Made by a program: the position numbers and the translations under genes. From Candidatus Rifleibacteriota bacterium (GTDB taxonomy: Bacteria; Muiribacteriota; Ozemobacteria; Ozemobacterales; Ozemobacteraceae), in NCBI GenBank assembly GCA_018818125.1, contig JAHISQ010000031.1, forward strand, positions 1 to 64,000: 64,000 nucleotides of DNA. Reading direction: 5' to 3'. The notes under the pieces were generated by a model. The model was not told the origin of the DNA. It ran no database searches and saw nothing but the letters and a program-made list of their open reading frames with translations. Each line of letters begins with the position of its first letter. The first letter of the stretch is position 1. Positions 9,132 to 17,730 of the stretch are shown in pieces.

Positions 9132-9716
9132 ATGCATGTCCAATTGCGCGAAGGGCTTCTTGCAGGGATAGGCATTTGGGCTCTAACACTGATTATTTTC
9201 TCCGTGGTAATGTATTTTAGCGGTATGTCGGGGGATATCGGATTTTTCTTGTTAATTGGAGGTCCGATTTTTCTGGCTTTTGCCATCGGAATGCCAGTCT
9301 ACCTTCACAAGTTTGCCATGGCTCGTGTTCATAACATGCGAAATAAAGGGCTGCTGGGCAAGTTTACTTTTTTGCGTCCAGGTCAGGGAAAAATCATTCA
9401 TACTCATTGGGCACATGGTGTCAAGACTCGCAGCGAAACCTTACCCGGTTTCAAGGTCGTGCAATTCGGGAATGAAGTTATCCTGTATGATGAGCGCTAC
9501 CTACTTATCGACGCCAAGAACTTTGTCAATGCCGAAGTTGTAGAATTGCCAGGAAAAAAGCTTCAGCTAATTCTTGAACTCGCACTTAAAACCAACGTTA
9601 AAGTTAATTCTATTGGCATGGTTCCTATGAATGTTTTCGACCGTTACGAATTCACCGTGCCCTCAGATCAGCGTGAATCAGCTGAGCTTCTGGCTAAACA
9701 TTACTTTCCCAAGTGA
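9132..9716 (+). CDS. Membrane protein with two TM segments and a soluble PH-like C-terminal part
   Basis: This 194-residue protein has two hydrophobic segments (about 8-30 and 36-58) followed by a beta-rich soluble part (FKVVQFGNEVILYDERYLLID). The layout resembles bacterial membrane proteins with a PH-like domain, but no family motif proves it. GGAGG lies 6 nt before the ATG. The stop overlaps the GTG start of the next gene (GTGA), so the two are translationally coupled. The role is unknown. Confidence 0.7.
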   Translation: MHVQLREGLLAGIGIWALTLIIFSVVMYFSGMSGDIGFFLLIGGPIFLAFAIGMPVYLHKFAMARVHNMRNKGLLGKFTFLRPGQGKIIHTHWAHGVKTRSETLPGFKVVQFGNEVILYDERYLLIDAKNFVNAEVVELPGKKLQLILELALKTNVKVNSIGMVPMNVFDRYEFTVPSDQRESAELLAKHYFPK

Positions 9717-10417
9717 AAAAACTACTGCTGACAGTGTTAATGATAACTTTGTGTTCATCCGCATTTTGCGGGGAAATCGGAGATGGGCCGGTTAAGAGTG
9801 ATAAAGAGGCCGTGACTGAGCCTGACAAAAGCAAGACTGACCCTGCTTATCAGGGCGACATGGAAGCTCAGTATCGCCGCGGGCTTCTGTATCATTTCGG
9901 CAAAGGCGTTACGCGCGACTATAAGGAAGCGGCAAAATGGTATCTTAAAGCAGCTGAACAGGGTCATGCGGAGGCTCAGTGCAACATGGGAGTGTTGTAT
10001 CACAATGGGCTGGGCGTTCCCCGGGACTACAAAGAAGCGGCAAAATGGTATTTCAAATCGGCTGAACAGGGGTTCGCGCTGGCCCAATGCAACATCGGGC
10101 TTTTATATGACAATGGCGAAGGATTTCCGCGAAACTACAAAGAGGCGGCCAAATGGTATCTCAAAGCTGCAGAACAAGGGCATGCCGGGGCTCAATGTAA
10201 CCTTGGCGCCTTATATGCCTTAGGCCAGGGCACTCTTCAGGACGATGCCGAAGCTTATTTCTGGCTCAACATTGCAGCGAGTCAGAATAGCAAATATGCC
10301 GAAAGCAGAAACAGTTCAGCAGCGCGGCTTACTCCTGCAAAACGCGAAGAAGTTCAGGCACGTTGCAAAAAGTGGATGGAAGATTTTGAAAGACGCAAAA
10401 CTGCCAACAGTAAGTAA
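9713..10417 (+). CDS. Exported Sel1-repeat (TPR-like) protein
   Basis: This 234-residue protein starts with GTG overlapping the previous stop and has a signal peptide (1-19, ending SSAFC). Four Sel1-like repeats of 36 residues span about 50-195, each with the core DYKEAAKWYLKAAEQG and A.C.LG.LY. Sel1 repeats form alpha-solenoids that bind proteins or support cell-envelope assembly. A Cys at the end of the signal could make it a lipoprotein, though the lipobox (SAFC) is poor. The pairing with a membrane protein suggests a joint envelope role; this is inference. Confidence 0.88.
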   Translation: MKKLLLTVLMITLCSSAFCGEIGDGPVKSDKEAVTEPDKSKTDPAYQGDMEAQYRRGLLYHFGKGVTRDYKEAAKWYLKAAEQGHAEAQCNMGVLYHNGLGVPRDYKEAAKWYFKSAEQGFALAQCNIGLLYDNGEGFPRNYKEAAKWYLKAAEQGHAGAQCNLGALYALGQGTLQDDAEAYFWLNIAASQNSKYAESRNSSAARLTPAKREEVQARCKKWMEDFERRKTANSK

Positions 10418-10500
10418 TTTGGTATACTCTACTTTCGGTGGCACTTCAGGGTAATTGTAATCTTGCTTGCTTATTCTGCTTTTACGAATATATTCATAAT

Positions 10501-10591
10501 GCTGGCACCACTTTTCTTTCGGGCGCGGTTGCGTTTGGATTCTTGTCTGACTCTTCAGGATGTGGATCTTCCGTTTGCGTGTGGTGCCAGC
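10501..10591. repeat. Perfect 11-bp inverted repeat enclosing 69 nt
   Basis: GCTGGCACCAC at 10501-10511 pairs with GTGGTGCCAGC at 10581-10591. The enclosed 69 nt can form smaller hairpins. A closed stem of this kind followed by a T-rich stretch and then a terminator resembles a structured RNA, but no known RNA family is recognised. Confidence 0.6.
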
Positions 10592-10623
10592 CTTTTATTT
10601 TAGCCAATTTGACGCCAAATCCA

Positions 10624-10657
10624 GAAACCCGGCATAGTTGTCGGGTTCTTCTATTTT
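10624..10657 (+). terminator. Factor-independent terminator (weak)
   Basis: The stem AACCCG/CGGGTT has a 10-nt loop and is followed by CTTCTATTTT. It would end transcripts from the Sel1 operon or from the structured element just upstream. Confidence 0.6.
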
Positions 10658-10815
10658 AGGGAGCGAAGCCACTGTCGGCCGGAACACATATAGCCATTTT
10701 CTCTCAATGCCATACCTTGCCAACCTTAGCCCTCGCAGAGTTTGACAAAAAAAAATCGGAAGAGTAGTCTAAAAGTATTCAGGCTTCTGGCTTCCAACAA
10801 AGAGGGGAAAATGCA

Positions 10816-12780
10816 ATGATTGAAAAAAAGACCTTGTCCCGGCGTTTGTTTTTCTATGTTCTGAGCGTTGGAATGTGCCTGTGCGCCGGAATCGGATATG
10901 CCGGGGAAGAAACTCTTCAAACTCGCCTGGATAAGATAGAAACTATGGGTATGCGCTACCAGGCCCTTTCGTTTTTGTCCGGACAAAAGGGAAAAGATTC
11001 TTTCTTTCGCGTGCTGGAAGCCACGTCGCCATCCCGCAAGGCCGGTCTTATCCGCAACGTAGCCGGAAGTCGCCGGCTCAGTCAGTTGGAGAGCCTGTCT
11101 GACCGTCTTAATGGCGAGTCAATGACAATTGCACAGCAGGTTTTTGCTCTTTCAGAACCAAATCGCAGTATAAAACTAGAAAAAATCATTTCGTTCATTG
11201 AGCAAAAAGGAACAGACGATGCGGGCGTGCTTGTTTCTTATGGTTCATTGATCGATATTTTTACCCGTGAAATATTGAGTGAAAATCTGTCAGATTCGCC
11301 AGCTGACAAGACATTACTGCAACGGCTGGAAACGCTCAAAAAACAGGCCAGCGCAGTTTCTGCCGATGATACTGGCCGCTGGGTAGAAACGATGGAATCT
11401 TCCATTGCCCAAAACGGTTGGTTTGACGGAACCGAAGAAGGCGCAGAATTGCTAAGCCTTTCCAGCAAGGTAGATTCACGAAAAACAAGAGGCGAAACCG
11501 CGCCGAAATCTTCAGGTTTCGGCCTGCCGGATGGCTTTCTGTGGGGTGTTTCGACTTCAGGGTATCAATGGGAAGGCAGCTGCAATACCGGATGCTGGCC
11601 ACCGTTTGAAGCGAAAGGTAAAACCGCGGATATTTGCAAAAACGCTGCCGACGGATTTCATCGCTACGACGAGGATGTTTCTCTCGCCGCCGGAATGGGA
11701 TGCAACGCGTTCAGAACCAGTATCGAATGGGCCAGAATCGAGCCACAACCAGGAGTGATTGATCCCGAGGGCGTTGCTTTTTATCACAATTTATTCGCCT
11801 CGATGAAAAAGCACGGAATCACGCCGGTTGTGACCCTGGTACATTTCAGCTGGCCGGCATGGATTGAAACAAAATGCGGCGGCTGGCAAAACACGAAGAG
11901 TCGCGAGGCATTTGGCAGATACGTGGAATTCGTTGCGAAAGAATATGGCTCTGAAGTTGACTGGTGGATGACTTTCAACGAGCCTCTGATTATCATTGCG
12001 AGCGGTTATGTTCTGGGCGGGTTTCCTCCTGGTCAGAAGAACCCATTCACAGCAGCGAGAGTAACCGCCAACTGGATTGCCTGCCACAAGCTTGCTTATA
12101 AGATCCTTCATCAGTTTGACAAGGTCGCGTATGTTTCCTTCAATAATTACGCAGGCACATATTCCGCACTTGGCGCGGATCTTATCTTCTTTGACATGAA
12201 ACCTGGAAAGACCGGCGCTGTTGCTAATCTGACGGCCGGACAACACGGGGTTCCAGAGGTTCCCGGAACAACTTATTTCGAAAACAAAAATGAGTGCCTG
12301 GATTACATTGCCCTTGATTACTATTGCAGATGGGATTTTCCGGGCGGCTTTAAACCGGCGGCTTCATGGGAGATTTACCCGCAGGGCTTTGCCGAATGCC
12401 TGAAGAACTACTGGAAGGTTTTCAAACTCCCGGTTCTTGTCGCTGAGAATGGCATGGCAACCGAAAACGGTAAGCCGCGCCCGGATGGATGGACGCGCGA
12501 AGCCTTTCTTGTACAGCATGTGAAGGAAATGCAGAAAGCCATTGACGAGGGTGTCCCGGTAATCGGTTATCTGCATTGGTCGATCACCGACAATTACGAA
12601 CTCGGAACATTCGATCAGCGCTTCGGATTATATTCGGCAGAATGCAAAAATGGCGATTATACCCGTGTTCCGACACCTGCGGTCGATGTTTACAAAAAGA
12701 TCATTGCCGCCAACGGGGTGACTCCTGAATTATTGTTGGCCTACCCCGCTCCGGTCAAAGGTTCCCCAAAAAGCAAATAG
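10816..12780 (+). CDS. Exported GH1 family beta-glycosidase with an N-terminal extension
   Basis: This 654-residue protein has a signal peptide (about 1-31) and an unrecognised, mostly helical region (about 32-230). A glycoside hydrolase family 1 domain follows (about 234-640). The GH1 hallmarks are FLWGVSTSGYQWEG, the acid/base Glu389 in TFNEP and the nucleophile Glu544 in VAENG. The usual tail motif appears as YELGTFDQRFGLY. GH1 enzymes release sugars from beta-glycosides and are usually cytoplasmic at about 450 residues, so export and a 200-residue extension are unusual. AGGGGAAAA precedes the ATG. The sugar specificity is not determined. Confidence 0.92.
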   Translation: MIEKKTLSRRLFFYVLSVGMCLCAGIGYAGEETLQTRLDKIETMGMRYQALSFLSGQKGKDSFFRVLEATSPSRKAGLIRNVAGSRRLSQLESLSDRLNGESMTIAQQVFALSEPNRSIKLEKIISFIEQKGTDDAGVLVSYGSLIDIFTREILSENLSDSPADKTLLQRLETLKKQASAVSADDTGRWVETMESSIAQNGWFDGTEEGAELLSLSSKVDSRKTRGETAPKSSGFGLPDGFLWGVSTSGYQWEGSCNTGCWPPFEAKGKTADICKNAADGFHRYDEDVSLAAGMGCNAFRTSIEWARIEPQPGVIDPEGVAFYHNLFASMKKHGITPVVTLVHFSWPAWIETKCGGWQNTKSREAFGRYVEFVAKEYGSEVDWWMTFNEPLIIIASGYVLGGFPPGQKNPFTAARVTANWIACHKLAYKILHQFDKVAYVSFNNYAGTYSALGADLIFFDMKPGKTGAVANLTAGQHGVPEVPGTTYFENKNECLDYIALDYYCRWDFPGGFKPAASWEIYPQGFAECLKNYWKVFKLPVLVAENGMATENGKPRPDGWTREAFLVQHVKEMQKAIDEGVPVIGYLHWSITDNYELGTFDQRFGLYSAECKNGDYTRVPTPAVDVYKKIIAANGVTPELLLAYPAPVKGSPKSK

Positions 12781-13085
12781 AACGGGTATCTGTTCAAAAC
12801 CAGAGAATGGACCCATCAACACACCCATTAGCCACAACCAGTAACGTTGAAACAACAGCCTCTTCTGCAGGCCAAAGTTTATTTTTTCGATTTGAGACTT
12901 ACGCTTGCCCTTATACTTGCGTATGCTGCTGGAATTTTCAAAAAGGATCTGCTATAAAAGAGTTCCTTTCCCTAAGAAAAGATGAAATTCAGAATAATCG
13001 AGGGTGAGGTGGCAAAACCCGAGTTGAGTGCACCTGAATCACAATAGTTTATACGCTATACGCAGGCAGCTGCAGGAGAATTTGA
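12781..13085. other. Intergenic region
   Basis: These 305 bases separate two rightward genes. No terminator or consensus promoter is clear, and the 66-codon open frame lacks a ribosome binding site. Confidence 0.4.
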
Positions 13086-13763
13086 ATGAAAAAAAACCAA
13101 AGATTTTTATGTATCACAACCATGGTTACGGCTCTTTTTCTGGCCTTTTTAATGCCAGTTACCGGGGCCGAAACAACGAAAAACTATCTGCCTTTACCTG
13201 GCACGGAATCGCCCGACGGAAAATACTCGCTGGCATGGAATGACGAAGAATCTCTTAGCGAGATTTCCGAAACTGACACGACGAAAAACTATATAGTAGA
13301 CACAGTTGCCAAAAAAATCGTCAGAACACTTGAAAACTCTGATTATTTCACTATTGACGGAATACAAAAAAACCACGCTGCTATGCTCTGTTCATGGAGT
13401 GAAGACTCTAATCTTCTTCTCTACGGTCTTTCAAGCAAATGGCAGACCGACACCCTTGACCTTTATAAAATCGCCAGCAATACAGTTTTTGAAAGATACG
13501 AACTGATGCCGGTTATCGAAAAAGAAGTTAGAAATTTTCTCGAGAAAGAAAAGGCGGACGATTACAAGAAATACGGGGAAAGCATTGTGGTCGTCTATTC
13601 AGACGCAGCAATCAGCAAAGCCGGCATATTGAACCTGACCGCTTCTATTGAAGTGCCCAAACAGGAAGAATTCTATGCCACGCTCAAAATAAGCGCTCAA
13701 ACAGATCTTTCGAATAAATTGTCTGTGAAGCTTCTTTCGGTAGTAATCAAAGAAGAACCTTGA
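13086..13763 (+). CDS. Exported protein of unknown function
   Basis: This 225-residue protein has a signal peptide (about 1-28, cut near VTGAE). The mature part is polar, with beta-like stretches resembling repeat blades (SPDGKYSLAW, SWSEDSNLLLYGLS). These recall propeller-like tails of Tol/WD proteins, but there are too few for a full propeller. AGGAGA lies 6 nt before the ATG. It is a single gene ending in a strong bidirectional terminator. I do not recognise a family. Confidence 0.75.
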   Translation: MKKNQRFLCITTMVTALFLAFLMPVTGAETTKNYLPLPGTESPDGKYSLAWNDEESLSEISETDTTKNYIVDTVAKKIVRTLENSDYFTIDGIQKNHAAMLCSWSEDSNLLLYGLSSKWQTDTLDLYKIASNTVFERYELMPVIEKEVRNFLEKEKADDYKKYGESIVVVYSDAAISKAGILNLTASIEVPKQEEFYATLKISAQTDLSNKLSVKLLSVVIKEEP

Positions 13764-13826
13764 AAAGACAACTATTGATCACTGGACTAGTTTGATTTTT
13801 TCCGCTCAGACCGCTTCTAATGAAAG

Positions 13827-13868
13827 AATCCCTCGTTCGCGAATCAGCGCGAACGAGGGATTTATTTT
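13827..13868. terminator. Bidirectional terminator
   Basis: The perfect stem AATCCCTCGTTCGCG/CGCGAACGAGGGATT lies between convergent genes, with T-rich sequence on the right and A-rich sequence on the left. It serves both strands. Confidence 0.92.
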
Positions 13869-13873
13869 AACTA

Positions 13874-14440
13874 CTATTGCGCTCTGAGTTTTTCCAGATC
13901 AGCGCCTTTTCCATTGTAGATGAAAGTATAGACAAGTTCAGGATTGGCCTGATAATGGGCAATCAGGTTCAGAGTTGCCTGCTGAAATATCTCTCCCTGG
14001 GCCAACATGGCACCGCCAGTGGCACCCGTGCCAAATGAACGGTTGGCAACAGATTCTTCCGGATCAGAGATCCAGTTGAGCATTTCCAATTCAAAAGCTT
14101 TATCAGCCAGAGTGTTATAAGCTGCCACGTAATCATCAACCCTTTTACCGTCTTCCTTATTCGTGAAAGATTTTTTCAGAACACTGGCGACATTAGCCAT
14201 TTCAGCCTTCCACGCTTCAAGATAGGCTTCGTTAACGTAATTGATTTCTGCAGTCGCCTGAGCCATTTCGAAATCTTTGGCAAACGCCTTTTCAATCGGG
14301 TTGTCGACATCCAGATCAACCTCCTGAGCTTGCTGTGCAAAAGACTCGGTGTTTGCTGTTTCATTTACATCAGCTGCAAATGTTGGTGCGGAAAAAGCGA
14401 ACAATCCGGCAAGGATAAGAAGAGTGAAACTCTTTTTCAT
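13874..14440 (-). CDS. Exported protein of unknown function
   Basis: From ATG 14438-14440 the product is 188 residues with a clear signal peptide (1-22, cut after TFAA). I chose this start because AAAGGGA precedes it; the frame is open further upstream but without a ribosome binding site. The mature protein is acidic and mainly helical (about 35-120), with a small Gly/Ala-rich stretch (GTGATGGAMLAQGE). No family is recognised. It is a monocistronic gene divergent from the secreted-protein operon at 14731. Confidence 0.72.
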   Translation of the reverse strand: MKKSFTLLILAGLFAFSAPTFAADVNETANTESFAQQAQEVDLDVDNPIEKAFAKDFEMAQATAEINYVNEAYLEAWKAEMANVASVLKKSFTNKEDGKRVDDYVAAYNTLADKAFELEMLNWISDPEESVANRSFGTGATGGAMLAQGEIFQQATLNLIAHYQANPELVYTFIYNGKGADLEKLRAQ

Positions 14441-14730
14441 GATAAAATCCCTTTCATAGTCTGGAGGTAAAGGTCTTCCGGTAAAAAACAGTTTTGCAAT
14501 TTTTGACCTGTACACAGAAGATCGAAGTCTATCAGAATAACAACAATTCACCAATCACTTTTTAACCTGCAGCTTCTATATCACTGATTTTAAAGTTGAA
14601 CCTTTGATCAGTAAGTGATAAAGTCCAATGACCTCGTAGAGAAACAAAGACGACACACAAGTCACCTTTTTTCCCAGGTGTTTTTTATAGTCCAGCGTTT
14701 CTATTCTCTTAATAACCAGATAGGAATCTT

Positions 14731-15423
14731 ATGAAACATGTTTTTTTGTCCTTATTTTGCTTGATCTCCCTTTCTGCCATGGCAACAGACTTTCCAGTTC
14801 CGTTTCCTCTGGCTACCGGTACAGTCTGGGTCTACACAGCAGATGTGAAATCGGAATCCGACGGGAAAGAGCTGAACGAAACTCTTTCCTGGACAACAGA
14901 AATCACTTCGGTGGTTGAGCGCGAAAACATCGTTATTGCAAGAGGCTCGGGTTTACCCACAGACCTCTGCTTTTATGAAAAAGATGTAAAACCTGCCCCG
15001 TTCCTTATAGTAATGGTCGGATTATGGAAGCTTTACGTCATTCAAAATGAGGAAAGAGTTAAGGAGATCTGGGAAAAAGCAATCAGCGATGAGAGCTTAA
15101 GAGAATTCGTTACTGAAGCTGATCTGCTTCTCGATTTTCCGCTGGTTGTTGGTAAATCCTTTGGTGAAACCTCTCAGATTCTTTCCGGCAACTCGATGTT
15201 TGTGTATACCGTTGAAGGTAAAACACCGTTTGTTGCCTCATCCGTTATAGGGCTGAATGCTACAGAAGCATCTGATGAATTTTCGATCACTCTTCCCACC
15301 AACTCCGATATGACCACCTGGAAATTCACACAGGGGATCGGTTTCACCGGATTTGCCTATTCACATCATGGCTCAACCAGTGAAGTAAACTGCAATTTGA
15401 TAGAACTTCGGCGCGGAAAATAA
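14731..15423 (+). CDS. Exported protein of unknown function, first gene of a five-gene run
   Basis: This 230-residue protein has a signal peptide (1-18, cut after AMA). The mature part begins with FPLATGTVWVYTADV and continues as alternating beta strands, ending in a short Gly/Phe-rich motif (FTQGIGFTGF). This pattern is common in uncharacterised exported beta-sandwich proteins. TAGGAA lies 6 nt upstream. It is followed after 21 bp by the DUF2259-like gene, and five genes of similar design run in a row. No enzyme motif is visible. Confidence 0.72.
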   Translation: MKHVFLSLFCLISLSAMATDFPVPFPLATGTVWVYTADVKSESDGKELNETLSWTTEITSVVERENIVIARGSGLPTDLCFYEKDVKPAPFLIVMVGLWKLYVIQNEERVKEIWEKAISDESLREFVTEADLLLDFPLVVGKSFGETSQILSGNSMFVYTVEGKTPFVASSVIGLNATEASDEFSITLPTNSDMTTWKFTQGIGFTGFAYSHHGSTSEVNCNLIELRRGK

Positions 15424-15444
15424 CCCTACCGTAAGGATATAATC

Positions 15445-16185
15445 ATGAAACACTTTTTTATCACACTCACATTTTTGCTTTGCGTTACCATCAGCCATGC
15501 TGGCGATTTTGCAGAGTTTCGGTCCATTGGTTTTTCTGAATCAGGGCAGTATTATTCCTTTGCCCAGATCGGGATTCACGACGGCTCCGGTTTTCCATAT
15601 GCCGAACTATGGGTGATTGATGTTCTGAAAAACGAACAGGTAGCTACCAGTTCCATCGAACTGAACGATGAAAATGACGAAGCAGTTGGAACAGTTGAAC
15701 AGGCACTCAAAAAAGCCATTGAAGCCGCGAAACTTGAACGGTTTTCAATTAAAAGCAACGAGAATCCTGGTTCTGACCTTCTCATCCATCTACCGACTGA
15801 CCACAGCACATTCACCGACAATGTTTTCTCTCTTGAACCAGGAATAGACGGCGGAGCGTCGGGTATTGCAGCAAAGTATAAAGTCATACTGGATACAACT
15901 GAAACCAAACCGGCCCTCAAAGACATTCCAACCGATTTCGGGCCAGCAAAGATGCTAAAACTTTCCATTGCTGGTATCGAAGAAGCATCGGGAACAGTTC
16001 AGATTCTTCAGGAAGACAAACGACTGCCGAAAAGCCGCGCCTATCCGCTCGAATACAGTGTTCGTCAAGTTACCACCTTTAAAGACGGTCTTGTTGTCAT
16101 TATTTCCTACACAACGCCAGGCTTTGAGGGACCCGATGTCCGTTACATGGCTATCAGCGGGAAATTTACACCCGCCCAGAAATAA
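15445..16185 (+). CDS. Exported DUF2259-like protein
   Basis: This 246-residue protein has a signal peptide (1-19, cut after SHA). It opens with the FIGFS-E-GQYYSFAQIG and DGSGFPYAELWVID patterns that I associate with the DUF2259 family of predicted secreted proteins, which has no known function. TAAGGAT precedes the ATG. It is the second gene of the secreted-protein run, 21 bp from its neighbour on the left and 15 bp from the one on the right. The family call is by memory of the motif and should be checked by profile search. Confidence 0.7.
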   Translation: MKHFFITLTFLLCVTISHAGDFAEFRSIGFSESGQYYSFAQIGIHDGSGFPYAELWVIDVLKNEQVATSSIELNDENDEAVGTVEQALKKAIEAAKLERFSIKSNENPGSDLLIHLPTDHSTFTDNVFSLEPGIDGGASGIAAKYKVILDTTETKPALKDIPTDFGPAKMLKLSIAGIEEASGTVQILQEDKRLPKSRAYPLEYSVRQVTTFKDGLVVIISYTTPGFEGPDVRYMAISGKFTPAQK

Positions 16186-16200
16186 ATTCATAGAACCAAC

Positions 16201-16773
16201 ATGGAGAAAAACAAATTGAAAAGCACTAAGATAGTAAAAATTATACTCGCAGTTCTCATGACCGCATCATGCCATGGTTTTGCTGAAGCAGCCGTTGAGC
16301 CAGCAGCCATCGCCGCGACCGAAACCGTTTCTGCGACCGCAGCCACTTCTGACTCGACAGAATTTCCCCTTATGCTCAAAGGAACCGAAGTCATATTCAG
16401 CAAAGACGCCAAGCGCGAAGACCTCACTGCAAAGTTAACGCAGGCCCTCGGCGAAAGCACAGAGATGGAAGAAGCAACCAGGCTTCAATATGATTTCCAG
16501 ATAGATCCAGAATCGTCCTCGGTTACACTGGTTATTGACTGGGACGAAGCCGGAAATATCGCTGAAATCATACTCGACGGTGAAGAAATTCCCACAAAAG
16601 AACTGCAGGCATGGTTGAGTAAAAATGCCGGCGCTGGCAAAGAAGGCGAAAAAGAAGAAGATTACACAAATACTGTATGGGAATACAATGGCTGGAGCTT
16701 TGCGTTCCGAGCAGGTGGCTCCGACGAAGATACCGCGTATTCTTTTACCATTGTGCCGTTGCAATCAAAATAA
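16201..16773 (+). CDS. Small exported protein of unknown function
   Basis: From ATG 16201 the product is 190 residues, with a signal peptide (about 1-30). A Thr/Ala-rich stretch (about 32-52) follows, then a small domain (about 55-150) with beta strands (SVTLVIDWDEAGNIAEIILDG). The start is uncertain. The ATG has no Shine-Dalgarno site, whereas a TTG at 16216 sits 8 nt after GGAGA, as in the neighbouring gene at 16810. A TTG start would still give a good signal peptide. It is the third gene of the run; no family is recognised. Confidence 0.68.
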   Translation: MEKNKLKSTKIVKIILAVLMTASCHGFAEAAVEPAAIAATETVSATAATSDSTEFPLMLKGTEVIFSKDAKREDLTAKLTQALGESTEMEEATRLQYDFQIDPESSSVTLVIDWDEAGNIAEIILDGEEIPTKELQAWLSKNAGAGKEGEKEEDYTNTVWEYNGWSFAFRAGGSDEDTAYSFTIVPLQSK

Positions 16774-16809
16774 TTCTGCTTTTTGCAGCACAAAACACTG
16801 GAGACAAAC

Positions 16810-17724
16810 ATGAAAAAAATCCTGACTATTCTGACAATTATGATGGTTATTGCAACGCTGGGCTTTGCCGCCACGATAAAACTGGAACCGGCAAAACAAA
16901 GGAAGCTGAACGTATTTTTCAGCAACTTTTCTGAAGCAAATGTCGAAAGTTTCGCCCAAGGCGCATTATCAGATCAGGCTATGCTTGATTTTGCCCTTCG
17001 TCACCTTTACATCAACAAGTTCAAGTCGCTGAAAAAGAGCAAAGACGGGTGTTCGGTTATTGCAACCACTGAACAGGTTGATACAGCGACCATGAAATAT
17101 TTTGGCCAGAAAGTTAAGCAGCACAAGGAAAGTTCTTATACAATCCCGTGCGCTGACGGCGAAGTATTCTATTTTTCACAGCTTGATTCTCTCGAAGATA
17201 TTGGCAACAAGGCTTTCAAAGCAACCGGCACTATTTACAGCAACGGTCCAGACGGAATTCCTGACGTCCATGGCACTCCAGCAGACTGGAAAGAGACCGA
17301 AGAAGACGTCAGCGTTGCCAGCAAATTTTCTGCATTAATCAAATCCGAAGGCGAGCGCTACATTCTGGTCGAATATTCTCTCGTTGATGCCGCAAGCGAT
17401 GAGTCTCAAGCTGTCGTCACACCGGAACCGGCCACTGAAGTTCAGTCCCCTGCAAAAATCAACGACGAAGATCTTAAAAGTCTACTGATGAAAGATGTCT
17501 TCGACTGGCAGATGCTTGATGAAAAAGGCAAAATCGCCCTTGTTAAGCAGATAAAAAAGGTGTGGCGAGCAGATGGTTATGAAACCGACGCCAATGCGAT
17601 TGATGCAAAAACCCTCTGCGATAAAATGATTCTTGGTGACCAGGCGAATGTCTTTGAGTCAGCCTGCAAAGCCGCTGAAATCAGCATGGATCCATACTGG
17701 CCAATATACAACAGCCAGGAATAA
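16810..17724 (+). CDS. Exported protein of unknown function
   Basis: From ATG 16810 the product is 304 residues with a signal peptide (1-20, cut near GFAA). GGAGA lies 6 nt before this ATG, so it is preferred to one 27 nt upstream. The mature protein has a mixed domain (about 20-190) and a separate helical domain at the C-terminus (about 225-304). The latter contains KSLLMKDVFDWQMLDEKGK, like small domains of exported proteins that count conserved Trp and Asp residues. No catalytic motif is seen. It is the fourth gene of the run, 6 bp before the leucine-rich repeat gene. Confidence 0.7.
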   Translation: MKKILTILTIMMVIATLGFAATIKLEPAKQRKLNVFFSNFSEANVESFAQGALSDQAMLDFALRHLYINKFKSLKKSKDGCSVIATTEQVDTATMKYFGQKVKQHKESSYTIPCADGEVFYFSQLDSLEDIGNKAFKATGTIYSNGPDGIPDVHGTPADWKETEEDVSVASKFSALIKSEGERYILVEYSLVDAASDESQAVVTPEPATEVQSPAKINDEDLKSLLMKDVFDWQMLDEKGKIALVKQIKKVWRADGYETDANAIDAKTLCDKMILGDQANVFESACKAAEISMDPYWPIYNSQE

Positions 17725-17730
17725 TTAATT

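Larger units (their letters stand above)
10418..10815. other. Intergenic region with a long inverted repeat and terminator
   Basis: These 398 bases hold a perfect 11-bp inverted repeat enclosing 69 nt (10501-10591) and a terminator-like hairpin (10624-10657). The 73-codon open frame across it has no ribosome binding site and is not called. Confidence 0.5.

Noticed and set aside
10438..10659. 73-codon open frame in the gap after the Sel1 gene
   Set aside because: It runs through an exact inverted repeat and a terminator and has no ribosome binding site.
14661..14686. Short hairpin CACCT/AGGTG followed by six T upstream of the secreted-protein operon
   Set aside because: The stem is only 5 bp, and no transcript start is visible to its left; it is too weak to call as a terminator or attenuator.
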